DNA from: CAJXOW01 sp964421495
GTDB lineage: Bacteria; Bacteroidota; Rhodothermia; Balneolales; Balneolaceae
Assembly: GCA_964421495.1 (NCBI GenBank)
Contig: CAYQXO010000070.1
Location: 1 to 15,243, forward strand
Direction of reading: 5' to 3'
DNA: 15,243 nt
Positions within the stretch are counted from its first letter, which is position 1. Each line of letters starts with the position of its first letter. Of the stretch, positions 1 to 7,364 are shown one piece after another. The notes under the pieces are model-generated. The model searched no databases, was not told the origin of the DNA, and saw only the letters and a list, made by a program, of their open reading frames with translations. The position numbers and the translations under genes are program-made.

Positions 1-153
1 AAATACCTGGGAATTTATCCGGCTGCTGCCGGCCACGATTATGGGGTCATCGCACAGCGTAATTTCCTTTCCGTGGTTGTTGATATGGACGGGAAGCCCC
101 GGGTGATGGAAAGAGAAGCCTATCTGAAGACTAAAAATGGGAACCAATTTTAA
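1..153 (+). CDS. 3' end of an unidentified gene (partial)
   Basis: Frame 1 is open from the window edge to a TAA at 151-153 and gives the last 50 residues of a protein (begins KYLGIYPAAAGHDYGV, ends LKTKNGNQF). The segment has a beta-strand/turn look, with a conserved-looking 'GHDYGVIAQRNF' stretch followed by 'VVVDMDGKPRV'. I do not recognise the family with confidence; a C-terminal strand pair of a metallophosphoesterase or other hydrolase is possible but unproven. Only 24 bases separate it from the cupin gene downstream, so it is probably co-transcribed with the mannose-6-phosphate isomerase genes. Confidence 0.6.
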   Translation, partial: KYLGIYPAAAGHDYGVIAQRNFLSVVVDMDGKPRVMEREAYLKTKNGNQF

Positions 154-177
154 TCGTATAAAAATAAAGCAAGTACA

Positions 178-576
178 ATGAGCAAGAGTAAATATAAAAC
201 GAAACCCATTCCGGATGATAAACCTGATGTAACCCGGGTGGAACGGCCATGGGGCAGTTTCAATCAATATGCCAATAATGAGGAAGTGACCGTAAGTTTG
301 ATGAGCGTCAAACCCGGGCAACGTTTGAGTCTGCAGTCGCATGTCGGACGGGCTGAATTATGGATTGTACTGGATGAAGGCGCCAAAGTGCAGGTGGGCG
401 ATGAAATACTGCACCCCGATGCGGGAGATGAAATATGGATCCCGGCCGAAACCCGGCACCGATTGAGCAGCGACGGACCGGCCGTGCGGGTCCTGGAGGT
501 AGCGTTTGGCAATTGGCAGCAAGAGGATATAAAACGATATGACGATGATTATAATCGACCGGAGGGTGAGAAATGA
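178..576 (+). CDS. Type II mannose-6-phosphate isomerase-like cupin, small stand-alone form
   Basis: The 132-residue product matches the C-terminal cupin of bifunctional ManC/AlgA enzymes (MannoseP_isomer family, PF01050), here without the guanylyltransferase half. Visible hallmarks are RPWGSF (23-28), 'KPGQRLSLQSH' (45-55) with candidate metal ligands Q53, H55 and E60, 'DEIWIPAETRHRL' with H94, and the closing 'EDIKRYDDDYNRP' typical of the family. From the family, the expected reaction is mannose-6-phosphate/fructose-6-phosphate interconversion in the cytoplasm, or sugar-phosphate binding. The start is the only ATG that keeps RPWGSF near the N-terminus; its ribosome site is weak. The stop overlaps the start of the next gene by 4 bases, which implies translational coupling. 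It could act as a partner or regulator of that enzyme rather than a redundant isomerase; this is inference. Confidence 0.85.
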   Translation: MSKSKYKTKPIPDDKPDVTRVERPWGSFNQYANNEEVTVSLMSVKPGQRLSLQSHVGRAELWIVLDEGAKVQVGDEILHPDAGDEIWIPAETRHRLSSDGPAVRVLEVAFGNWQQEDIKRYDDDYNRPEGEK

Positions 577-2402
577 ATACAAAAGACCGGGAAAATATGT
601 CCGAATGGCGACAAACTAAACAGCGATTGAGGCCTGTGGAGTACTCTTCTTCTACCGACGGGACCTATGACCTATATCCGGCCTATCCTGTAGGTCCGGG
701 TAAAATAGATGTAGGATACGGGGCTCTTGCCCATAAACTGGCGGACTCTACCGAGGTTGTCATCGATGGATTTATAGGTGTTTTCTGGGATCATTTCAGG
801 GAAAAGCTGAATAAGGCACTCGATGAGCTGGGAGTCCAGACTGACTGGATAGATGTGTCGGAAGCTATGCTGGAACCTGACGAGATTGACCAGCTGGTGA
901 CCCCTTACCTAGGAGGAGACGATCCGGTATTTGGAACCCGTTATGAAGGTGAGTTGGCGGATTTCTTTGATCAGAAAAAACTGAAAGGGCTGTCCGCCTC
1001 AAAAAGCCAGCAAAGTGATATTACTATACTTTACGGCTGCGGTTCGTTCTTGGCCGGCTGGAACACTGCTTCCCTGGTATATGTGGATTTGCCGAAAAAT
1101 GAGCTGAATTACAGGACAAGAGCCCAGTCTGTCAATAACCTGGGGGCCGCTGCACCGGAGGATCCTAAAAAGATGTACAAGCGATTTTATTTTGTCGACT
1201 GGATCGCGCTGAATAAACATAAAGAATCCCTGCTGCCCCACCTTGACTGGATCGTAGACGAGCAACACCCGAGTGATCCGGCGGTGATGGAGGGCGATAC
1301 TTTTAGAAATACCCTTCAGCAGATGAGCAGGACGTATTTTCGGGCTCGTCCCTGGTTTGAACCCGGTACCTGGGGCGGCCAATGGTGTAAAAAGTATATT
1401 CCGCAACTGCCCGGGAATACGGTTAATTATGCCTGGTCGTTTGAATTGATCACACCCGAAAACGGGTTGATGTTTTCCAGCGATAACAAACTGTTGGAAA
1501 CGTCATTTGACTGGCTGATGTATCAGGAATATGAAGCCGTTTTGGGAGATTGTGCCGATACATTTGGCTATGAATTTCCCATCCGTTTTGATTTCCTGGA
1601 TACCTTTGACGGGGGAAACCTGTCGGTTCAATGTCACCCCAGGCCTTCCTTTATACGCAATGAATTTGGCGAAACTTTTACCCAGGATGAGACCTATTAT
1701 ATAATGGACTGTGAACCCGACGCCCGGGTATATTTAGGTTTTCAGGGTGATATAGATCCATCCGAATTTCGACAACAACTGGAACAGAGTGCCGAAAACA
1801 ATACCAGGGTCGAGATCGGGGACTTTGTTCAAACTCATCCGTCACAAAAACATGGCCTGTACCTGATCCCCCGCGGAACCATCCACTGTTCAGGCATCGA
1901 TAATATGGTTCTTGAAATCAGTGCCACACCCTATATCTTCACCTTTAAAATGTACGATTGGCTACGGGTGGATATGGACGGTAATCCACGCCCGTTGAAC
2001 ATTGAGCGAGCCTTCAAAAACCTGAATTTTGATCGCAAGGGGAGCCGGGTGAAAGAGAGACTCATCAGTAAACCGGTTACGTTGGACGAGGGAGAGGGTT
2101 GGAAGCTTGTTCACTTACCCACCCATGAGAAACATTTTTATGATATCCACCGGTTTGAATTTAGCGACCAGGTTGAAGCGCATACAGAAGGAAGCTGCCA
2201 TGTTATGAGTTTGGTGGAGGGAAGTTCCGTAAAGTTGGAAACTGAAAATGGAGGGGCCGCCACTTTTAATTATGCGGAAACGTTTGTGGTTCCGGCAGCT
2301 GCCGAAAGTTATCGCCTGGTGAATGAAGGCGACCGGCCGGCCAAAGTGGTTAAAGCTTTTGTTAAAGATGAATACGACACATTCCTTTGGGAAGGCAAAT
2401 AA
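573..2402 (+). CDS. Class I mannose-6-phosphate isomerase with extra N-terminal domain
   Basis: The 609-residue product is much longer than the roughly 400 residues of classical ManA. The cupin half (about 320-600) carries the type I metal site: Q353 and H355 (in VQCHP), E373 (in QDETYYI) and H438 (in IPRGTIHCSG). It should interconvert mannose-6-phosphate and fructose-6-phosphate in the cytoplasm, feeding GDP-mannose and glycan synthesis. The N-terminal part (about 55-240) resembles the uridine-kinase-like domain found on the large Bacteroidetes isomerases: 'VVIDGFIGVFWDHFREKL' sits where a P-loop would be, followed by 'VYVDLPKNELNYRTRAQSV' and 'RFYFVDWIALNKHKE'. No GKS/GKT Walker A is visible, so that domain is probably not an active kinase. 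The start has a good GGAGGG ribosome site and overlaps the preceding cupin gene by 4 bases. The lipoprotein gene follows after 1 base. Confidence 0.85.
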   Translation: MNTKDRENMSEWRQTKQRLRPVEYSSSTDGTYDLYPAYPVGPGKIDVGYGALAHKLADSTEVVIDGFIGVFWDHFREKLNKALDELGVQTDWIDVSEAMLEPDEIDQLVTPYLGGDDPVFGTRYEGELADFFDQKKLKGLSASKSQQSDITILYGCGSFLAGWNTASLVYVDLPKNELNYRTRAQSVNNLGAAAPEDPKKMYKRFYFVDWIALNKHKESLLPHLDWIVDEQHPSDPAVMEGDTFRNTLQQMSRTYFRARPWFEPGTWGGQWCKKYIPQLPGNTVNYAWSFELITPENGLMFSSDNKLLETSFDWLMYQEYEAVLGDCADTFGYEFPIRFDFLDTFDGGNLSVQCHPRPSFIRNEFGETFTQDETYYIMDCEPDARVYLGFQGDIDPSEFRQQLEQSAENNTRVEIGDFVQTHPSQKHGLYLIPRGTIHCSGIDNMVLEISATPYIFTFKMYDWLRVDMDGNPRPLNIERAFKNLNFDRKGSRVKERLISKPVTLDEGEGWKLVHLPTHEKHFYDIHRFEFSDQVEAHTEGSCHVMSLVEGSSVKLETENGGAATFNYAETFVVPAAAESYRLVNEGDRPAKVVKAFVKDEYDTFLWEGK

Positions 2403-2403
2403 A

Positions 2404-3669
2404 ATGAAGATGAGAACTCGTGAGTATGCAATGATGGCCTTTTTTGTTTGCACAGCGATAATAGGCTGTGAAACAACGGATCAAACAGGTGACTGTGAGT
2501 GCGATAAAGACTCCACTGACGCCATTATAGTGAATAAGGGTTTTCCCGTTCTCGGTGAGTTGGGGGAATCGAAAAGTTTGAAAAATAGGATTCGGACTCA
2601 CGAAGCGCTTAATGATTTGGCTTCTCAACATATGAAAAGGGTTAAGGCGGCCCTTCAGGAATGCCGGGAGGTGTCTTGTTATGTTTCAGCCATTCGATGG
2701 AGCGAAAAGGAGATAGATACTATAGGGGACCACCTGGCTGCATTGCAGCAAAACGATGCTGCTTTTAAAGAACTGGCTCCTGGCTTGAGGGATAAGGGAT
2801 CTTATAAGCTGTTCGAGGATGCCGATGACTCCAGGCTGGTCAAGGATGCCTGGAAAAACGCGGCCACGGGAGTCAATCATGTCCTCGACGTTTATCTGAA
2901 AGGGGTGGAGCCCAGATATCCCGCGATAGATTCGATCAGTTTCAGGGTGAATCACGGAAGCTATATCAATCGAGTTCACTATGAGATTGACAAAATAGTC
3001 CGTGATCTCGAAGCTGACCCCCTGTTTTTCGAGCTTCCGCTGAAAGTGGCGCTCAAAGCCCTGGCGTTGAATGAAAGGGATGAAGCGGCAAGGTATGAGC
3101 CCCTGGAGAAAGGATATAATCAAAAACCGGTGGACCGGATCGATGAAATATCGTGGGATTCTTATGAATACAGTATGATACTGATTCCGGGGCAGGGTCC
3201 CCAGCAAAGAGGCATTATCCTCGACTCCCTGGCCATGCGCAAGATCGATTTAGCCCTGGAACGTTACAAGAAAGGACTGGCGCCGTATATGGTGGTCTCC
3301 GGGGGACATGTTCACCCGTATAAGACGCCGTTTTGCGAGGCCGTGGAAATGAAAAGATACATGATGGCTGAATTTGGAATTCAGGACGAGGAAATATTTA
3401 TCGAGCCCCATGCCCGCCATACCACCACCAATCTTCGAAATACCAGCCGAATCATCTTCAGAAATGGAATACCTTCTGACAAGCCGGTGTTAATCGTTAC
3501 TGATTCCGGACAAACCGGATATATAAACGGACGAATGGGAAAACGGGCCTTTAACGAATTGGGATACCGACCCTTTAAGAACTTGAAAAAGCTTGGTGAT
3601 CATGAAAGTAAGTTCATACCGGTAGAAATCTCTTTGCAGGCCGATCCATTCGACATCCTTGATCCCTAG
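2404..3669 (+). CDS. YdcF/SanA/ElyC-family (DUF218) lipoprotein
   Basis: I place the start at the ATG at 2404, one base after the isomerase stop and preceded by a GGAAGG ribosome site. An upstream in-frame ATG at 2323 lies inside the isomerase gene and would bury the signal peptide. The 421-residue product begins with a lipoprotein signal (hydrophobic stretch ending IIGC, Cys about 22), so it should be membrane anchored. Residues about 30-250 are helical and unassigned. Residues about 254-410 form a DUF218/YdcF domain: 'YSMILIPGQG' (256-265), VSGGHVHP (298-305), 'EPHARHTTTNLRNT' (334-347) and 'VLIVTDSG'. YdcF-type proteins are envelope-associated and their biochemistry is poorly defined, so I give no reaction. 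Position suggests co-expression with the sugar-phosphate isomerases, and hence an envelope glycan role. Confidence 0.82.
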   Translation: MKMRTREYAMMAFFVCTAIIGCETTDQTGDCECDKDSTDAIIVNKGFPVLGELGESKSLKNRIRTHEALNDLASQHMKRVKAALQECREVSCYVSAIRWSEKEIDTIGDHLAALQQNDAAFKELAPGLRDKGSYKLFEDADDSRLVKDAWKNAATGVNHVLDVYLKGVEPRYPAIDSISFRVNHGSYINRVHYEIDKIVRDLEADPLFFELPLKVALKALALNERDEAARYEPLEKGYNQKPVDRIDEISWDSYEYSMILIPGQGPQQRGIILDSLAMRKIDLALERYKKGLAPYMVVSGGHVHPYKTPFCEAVEMKRYMMAEFGIQDEEIFIEPHARHTTTNLRNTSRIIFRNGIPSDKPVLIVTDSGQTGYINGRMGKRAFNELGYRPFKNLKKLGDHESKFIPVEISLQADPFDILDP

Positions 3670-3716
3670 CCCGAATTTCTCACAAGAGAAATTTCTTGGT
3701 GAGAAATCCGGGCTAG
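3666..3716. repeat. Large inverted repeat overlapping the DUF218 stop codon
   Basis: Two 18-base arms (3666-3683 and 3699-3716) are complementary at 17 of 18 positions and enclose a 15-base, partly self-complementary loop. The TAG stop of the lipoprotein gene lies in the left arm. No T-run follows on the plus strand, so it is not a textbook rho-independent terminator. It may still block transcript decay or be a REP-like element. Confidence 0.7.
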
Positions 3717-3766
3717 GAGGCTGTCGAACTTTTATGATTCTACTTTTATGACACCACACCGCTCTC

Positions 3767-3788
3767 CCGGGTTTCTCGAAGAATCCGG
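3767..3788. repeat. Short hairpin sharing the CCCGGxTTTCTC motif
   Basis: CCGG at 3767-3770 pairs with CCGG at 3785-3788, and TTCT pairs with AGAA inside, with one bulged base. The left side reads CCCGGGTTTCTC, close to the arm sequence of the 3666-3716 palindrome (CCCGGATTTCTC on the complementary strand). The two may therefore be related copies. Confidence 0.35.
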
Positions 3789-3823
3789 CTTGGTAAGATG
3801 CATTTCCGGCGACTCGTCCTATT

Positions 3824-3889
3824 AAAGGTAAAAGGGGATGGATTTTATTTAAATTAATACTTTTAGATTAGCCGTCCCTTTTTATCTTT
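3824..3889 (+). terminator. Long-loop stem with T-rich right arm; possible terminator or leader element
   Basis: Arms 3824-3841 and 3872-3889 pair along all 18 positions in RNA if three G-U wobbles are allowed. The loop is 30 bases of AT-rich sequence. The right arm is CCGTCCC followed by TTTTTATCTTT, terminator-like for the upstream operon, though the loop is unusually long. A TATAAT sits immediately downstream at 3890-3895. Confidence 0.35.
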
Positions 3890-3895
3890 TATAAT
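3890..3895 (+). promoter_or_regulatory. Candidate -10 element (TATAAT) for the GH127 gene
   Basis: A perfect TATAAT lies 47 bases upstream of the ATG at 3943. The best -35 at 16-base spacing is only TTAGCC (3868-3873), so the promoter assignment rests on the -10 and on position. Confidence 0.3.
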
Positions 3896-3942
3896 TGCAA
3901 ATATCCATCAGATAAAAGCTTTTAACTCAGATTAAAATACTT

Positions 3943-6006
3943 ATGACAAGATCAGCGCTTTTGATTCTCGTATTCGTTACGATGTTACTCGTGTCATGTG
4001 CCGGGGAAAACCGGGACCAACAGGGGAATGATTATTATGTTTCAAATAGTGAACCCCTGGTTGAGCAGCAATACGCCGAGCTTCCCCTGGGAGCGATTCA
4101 GCCGAAAGGATGGCTGTTGGAGCAGCTCAAGCGACAGCGTTCAGGGTTGACCGGGAACCTGGATGAAGTTTATCCACGGGTAATCGGTGAGACCAACGGC
4201 TGGCTTGGCGGCGACGGCGACGGCTGGGAACGCGGTCCCTACTGGCTGGACGGTCTCGTACCGCTGGCCTATATCCTCGATGACGATACATTGAAGCAAA
4301 AGGCACAGCCATGGATCGAATGGACGCTTCAGAGTCAGCGCGAGGATGGCTATTTCGGGCCGCCTCCCTTCGAAAACGGTCCGCCAAAGGATGTCAAGGG
4401 CGTCCAGGAGGGTCGGCGCATGGACTGGTGGCCGAAGATGGTCATGCTCAAGGTTTTGAAGCAATATTATTCGGCAACCAGGGATGAACGGGTACTGGAT
4501 CTGATGACGAATTACTTCAAATATCAATTGGAGCATCTGCCGGACAAACCGCTGGGTCATTGGTCGTATTGGGGCAATCGGCGCGGCGGCGATAACCTGT
4601 TGATGGTGTACTGGCTGTATAACCGTACCGGCGATGAGTTTTTGCTGGACCTGGGGGAATTGATCTATTCCCAGACATTTGATTGGGACGGAAAGTTTGG
4701 TAAAGGAGTGTTGGCCAACCTGAACCCGGTGCCCGAAATTCATACGGTCAACCTTGCGATGGGCCTGAAAACGCCAAGCGTGTATTTTCAGCAAAGCCGG
4801 GACAAAGAACATATTCATAATACCAAGCACGGCTGGAAAAATATCAGAAATATTCACGGAGTCGTACATGGGCTGTATGCGGGAGATGAGAACCTGCATG
4901 GCAATAGTCCCACGCAGGGAACGGAACTGTGTACGGTCGTAGAGTCGATGTATTCGTTTGAGCAGATGTCGCGCATTACCGGAGATCCCTATTTTGCGGA
5001 TCAACTGGAGCGCATCGCCTTTAATGCACTGCCGACGCAGCATGACGATGAATACAAGACCAGACAATATTTTCAGCAGGCGAACCAGGTTCGGATAACT
5101 CACGAGCCGAGGAACTTTTTCAATGACGCCAACGCGCAGCTGACGTTTGGACTGCTTACCGGGTACCCCTGCTGTACCACCAATATGCATCAGGGATGGC
5201 CCAAGCTGACCCAAAATCTCTGGTATGCCACCGCCGATAATGGATTGGCGGCAATGATCTATTCCTCCAGCGAAGTAACGGCCAAAGTGGGAGACGAGGG
5301 TACCGAGGTAACGGTGGTTGAAGAGACCGAATATCCGTTCAGGGAGAAGGTGCAATTTACGGTTCAGTCGTCCGAAGAAGTCAGCTTCCCGCTGGAGGTA
5401 CGGATTCCCAAGTGGGCTGATAAAGCCAATATTACCGTCAACGGAGAAGGCTGGAAACAGGTTGAAGCAGAAGAAGGAGAAGGTCAGATGGTCACGATCG
5501 ACCGAACGTGGTCGGACGGGGACCAGGTGGAACTTCACCTGCCGATGGATGTTCACCTGAGCCGCTGGGCCGAGCGATCGGTCGGCGTCGAACGGGGTCC
5601 GCTGGTATATGCCCTCAAAATTGGCGAACGCTGGGAAGAAAAGCAGCCGCCGAAGGACAACTGGCGCATTCGTAATCCGTATTACGAAGTCTATCCGACG
5701 GACTCGTGGAATTACGGACTGACCGAAGAGACTGTCGAGAATATGGACTTCAACGTGAACTACAACGACGAGTACGACGGTACCTATCCCTGGAATCTTG
5801 AAAATGCCCCGGTTCAGATAACCGCCAAGGCGAAACGCATTCCGGAATGGGACTTGTATCAAAACTCGGCTGGCCCGCTTCCGGCGAGTGACCGGTATCT
5901 GTACGGTCATAAAGCCAGCACGGCGGATGTGGAAACCGAGGAAGTGACTCTGATCCCCTACGGGTCAACGACCTTGCGTATTTCCCAGTTTCCGATGGCG
6001 AAATAA
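3943..6006 (+). CDS. GH127-type (DUF1680) beta-L-arabinofuranosidase-like lipoprotein
   Basis: The 687-residue product starts with a lipoprotein signal ending LVSC (Cys19), so it is likely anchored facing the periplasm or cell surface. The body matches the DUF1680/GH127 fold: an alpha/alpha barrel (about 45-430) followed by a beta-sandwich (about 440-685, including 'PLEVRIPKWADKANITVNG' and 'VGVERGPLVYALK'). The zinc-thiolate site known from HypBA1 (Glu, Cys, Cys, Cys) appears intact as E328 and C330 (in TELC) and C410-C411 (in GYPCCTTNMHQGWPK); E316 in GDEN is a candidate acid/base. Family activity is release of beta-L-arabinofuranose from glycans; the exact substrate cannot be read from sequence. 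No Shine-Dalgarno is obvious. No other arabinan genes are nearby, so it appears to be a single-gene unit ended by the hairpin at 6038-6075. Confidence 0.85.
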   Translation: MTRSALLILVFVTMLLVSCAGENRDQQGNDYYVSNSEPLVEQQYAELPLGAIQPKGWLLEQLKRQRSGLTGNLDEVYPRVIGETNGWLGGDGDGWERGPYWLDGLVPLAYILDDDTLKQKAQPWIEWTLQSQREDGYFGPPPFENGPPKDVKGVQEGRRMDWWPKMVMLKVLKQYYSATRDERVLDLMTNYFKYQLEHLPDKPLGHWSYWGNRRGGDNLLMVYWLYNRTGDEFLLDLGELIYSQTFDWDGKFGKGVLANLNPVPEIHTVNLAMGLKTPSVYFQQSRDKEHIHNTKHGWKNIRNIHGVVHGLYAGDENLHGNSPTQGTELCTVVESMYSFEQMSRITGDPYFADQLERIAFNALPTQHDDEYKTRQYFQQANQVRITHEPRNFFNDANAQLTFGLLTGYPCCTTNMHQGWPKLTQNLWYATADNGLAAMIYSSSEVTAKVGDEGTEVTVVEETEYPFREKVQFTVQSSEEVSFPLEVRIPKWADKANITVNGEGWKQVEAEEGEGQMVTIDRTWSDGDQVELHLPMDVHLSRWAERSVGVERGPLVYALKIGERWEEKQPPKDNWRIRNPYYEVYPTDSWNYGLTEETVENMDFNVNYNDEYDGTYPWNLENAPVQITAKAKRIPEWDLYQNSAGPLPASDRYLYGHKASTADVETEEVTLIPYGSTTLRISQFPMAK

Positions 6007-6037
6007 ACGCGACAGCATCGTTTAGAAAGTTTGATAT

Positions 6038-6075
6038 AAAAAAAGCGCAGTCCAAATACGGACTGCGCTTTTTTT
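6038..6075. terminator. Bidirectional rho-independent terminator
   Basis: A perfect 9-bp stem (6045-6053 with 6060-6068, GCGCAGTCC/GGACTGCGC) has a 6-base loop and is flanked by A7 on the left and T7 on the right. It can therefore end the GH127 transcript on the plus strand and the exoD-like transcript on the minus strand. Confidence 0.92.
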
Positions 6076-6136
6076 ATTTTTATTAATGTTTTCCTGGGAG
6101 TCTGCCGGACTTTTCGGATCGTAAGGCATTACGGCT

Positions 6137-6730
6137 TCACATGAATCGATAGAGTGCTCCAACCACTATGCCAGCCGTAATGAGCAAAGCAAAAGCTGTA
6201 AGATAGCCGTCTCGAGCTATCAGGGAGAGTCCAAAAGCCGTCAGCGCCAGGCCGGCCAGGTTGGCACTGAACGGGATGATTTCCATTACCGGCATCACCA
6301 CGGCTATACCGAGGCAAATAAAGGCAATGAGATAAATCATGAATCCGCGGGTTAGTATGGTCAGGCGCGGCTTCAGATAACGGTCGATAAATTGAGCCGG
6401 GGTATATAGCTTATCGAGCGAATTTTGGAGTCTGGTGCTTTGTATGGAACGCATTAACAGAAAACGGGGCAGCCATAACTCTTTACGATTCAACAGTAAT
6501 TGTATCGCAATTAAAAAAACGATCATCCCCATAAGCGTGGGAACCCCCGGTATATCACCGACAAGGGGAGCAAGGGTAATAATGCCTGCCAACAGTAAAA
6601 GCGTGCCGAATGACTTGCGTCCGGCAACTTGCAAGATGGACTCGATAGAAACCTCTTCCCGGGATTTTGCAGTTTTATCTATCTGCTGAAGCAGGTCTTC
6701 GAGACTGGAGATTTGTTGATCGTTACTCAT
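6137..6730 (-). CDS. ExoD-family inner membrane protein
   Basis: The 197-residue product fits the ExoD family (PF06055) in length and layout. A soluble N-terminus (1-38, 'SLEDLLQQIDKTAKSREEV') is followed by hydrophobic segments at about 41-60, 65-83, 128-147, 150-170 and 173-195. The 'GRKSFGTLLLLAGIITLAPL' and 'IPGVPTLMGMIVFLIAIQLL' stretches are typical. Rhizobial exoD affects exopolysaccharide production, alkali tolerance and nodule invasion, but the molecular role is unknown, so I claim only an inner-membrane location and a possible link to exopolysaccharide. The start at 6730 lacks a clear ribosome site. It shares the terminator at 6038-6075 with the GH127 gene. Confidence 0.85.
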   Translation of the reverse strand: MSNDQQISSLEDLLQQIDKTAKSREEVSIESILQVAGRKSFGTLLLLAGIITLAPLVGDIPGVPTLMGMIVFLIAIQLLLNRKELWLPRFLLMRSIQSTRLQNSLDKLYTPAQFIDRYLKPRLTILTRGFMIYLIAFICLGIAVVMPVMEIIPFSANLAGLALTAFGLSLIARDGYLTAFALLITAGIVVGALYRFM

Positions 6731-6777
6731 ATGAATAAGTTAAAATAAGCTGCAGCCTACCTAAGCAAAGATGTCCA

Positions 6778-7053
6778 TTATGATCCATTCAGACAACCTG
6801 GTTGAAACTTCTTTCCGTCCACTTCCCATTCCCGATCGAATGAATAGACCTCCAGACGGTGGTACTGTAGCTGGTCGAGGAATTTGTTGGTGAGCGTACG
6901 GTCGTCCGCATCCCCGAATACATAAGCATTGACCGGCTGCTCTTCGGCTTCACCGCTGGAGGATTCATCTCCGTGGACGCTGTAATTCAACACTACCACG
7001 GAAGGATCGGTTTGAGGATGCAAGATGAAAGTGTCTTTGGCTAATTTCGGTTT
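6778..7053 (-). pseudogene. Relic of an M14-type zinc carboxypeptidase with an internal deletion
   Basis: The minus-strand frame is open from just after a TGA (7054-7056) to a TAA at 6778 and has no ATG; only a TTG at 7021-7023 could start it. The first part, 'DPSVVVLNYSVHGDE' then SSSGEA, matches the zinc-binding HxxE segment of M14 carboxypeptidases (usual form HGNEPSGxEA). Directly after EAEE the text becomes 'VNAYVFGDADDRTLTNKFL' followed by 'LQYHRLEVYSF' and 'WEVDGKKFQPG', which I recognise as the C-terminal domain of the large (about 850 residue) secreted M14 proteins of Bacteroidetes-type bacteria. Most of the catalytic domain is missing, and the tail stops where a conserved 'VPxxQ' strand would follow. 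I read it as a decayed gene left by a large internal deletion. The alternative is a short unrelated protein starting at TTG. Confidence 0.6.
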
Positions 7054-7364
7054 TCAGCTAAGATGATGCTTCGGTTATTGGCAAGTCGTTTAATATTTAT
7101 TTTGTAATTTGTGCTATGTTTTAGTTGTCCTATATTGGATCATTAATGAGTAGGTGATGATCGGATCAGGATCGTTGATTCATGCCTGTATAAGTGAAAA
7201 AGAGTTGATTGTCGTTCATTCGCATCGTTACGGGGAATTTGAAAAAATCCAGGATAAACAAGGACGTGCGATAGTGATTTATATCAGGTCATAAGCCAGT
7301 AAATTGGAAAACATGGAGCGGTCGAATACACATGACTTGAGCGGATTGTATCCCCGGATATAAA
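7054..7364. other. Intergenic region upstream of the YaiO-type gene
   Basis: This divergent gap of about 310 bases is AT-rich. A TTTTGTAATTTGTG stretch near 7100-7113 weakly resembles a Bacteroidetes-type -7 (TAnnTTTG). No strong hairpin, RNA gene or ORF is visible. It may include decayed 5' sequence of the M14 relic. Confidence 0.35.

Noticed and set aside
2323..2403. Extended N-terminus for the DUF218 lipoprotein starting at 2323
   Set aside because: It would overlap the isomerase gene by 80 bases and place 27 residues before a clear lipoprotein signal. The ATG at 2404 has a GGAAGG site.
3666..3716. Calling the stop-codon palindrome a normal rho-independent terminator
   Set aside because: No T-run follows either arm within the expected distance on the plus strand, so I list it as a repeat.
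4141..5910. Open frame of 589 codons on the minus strand inside the GH127 gene
   Set aside because: Its translation has no recognisable motifs or low-complexity-free domain pattern, and it lies fully antisense to a gene with intact catalytic motifs. Codon bias of the real gene explains it.
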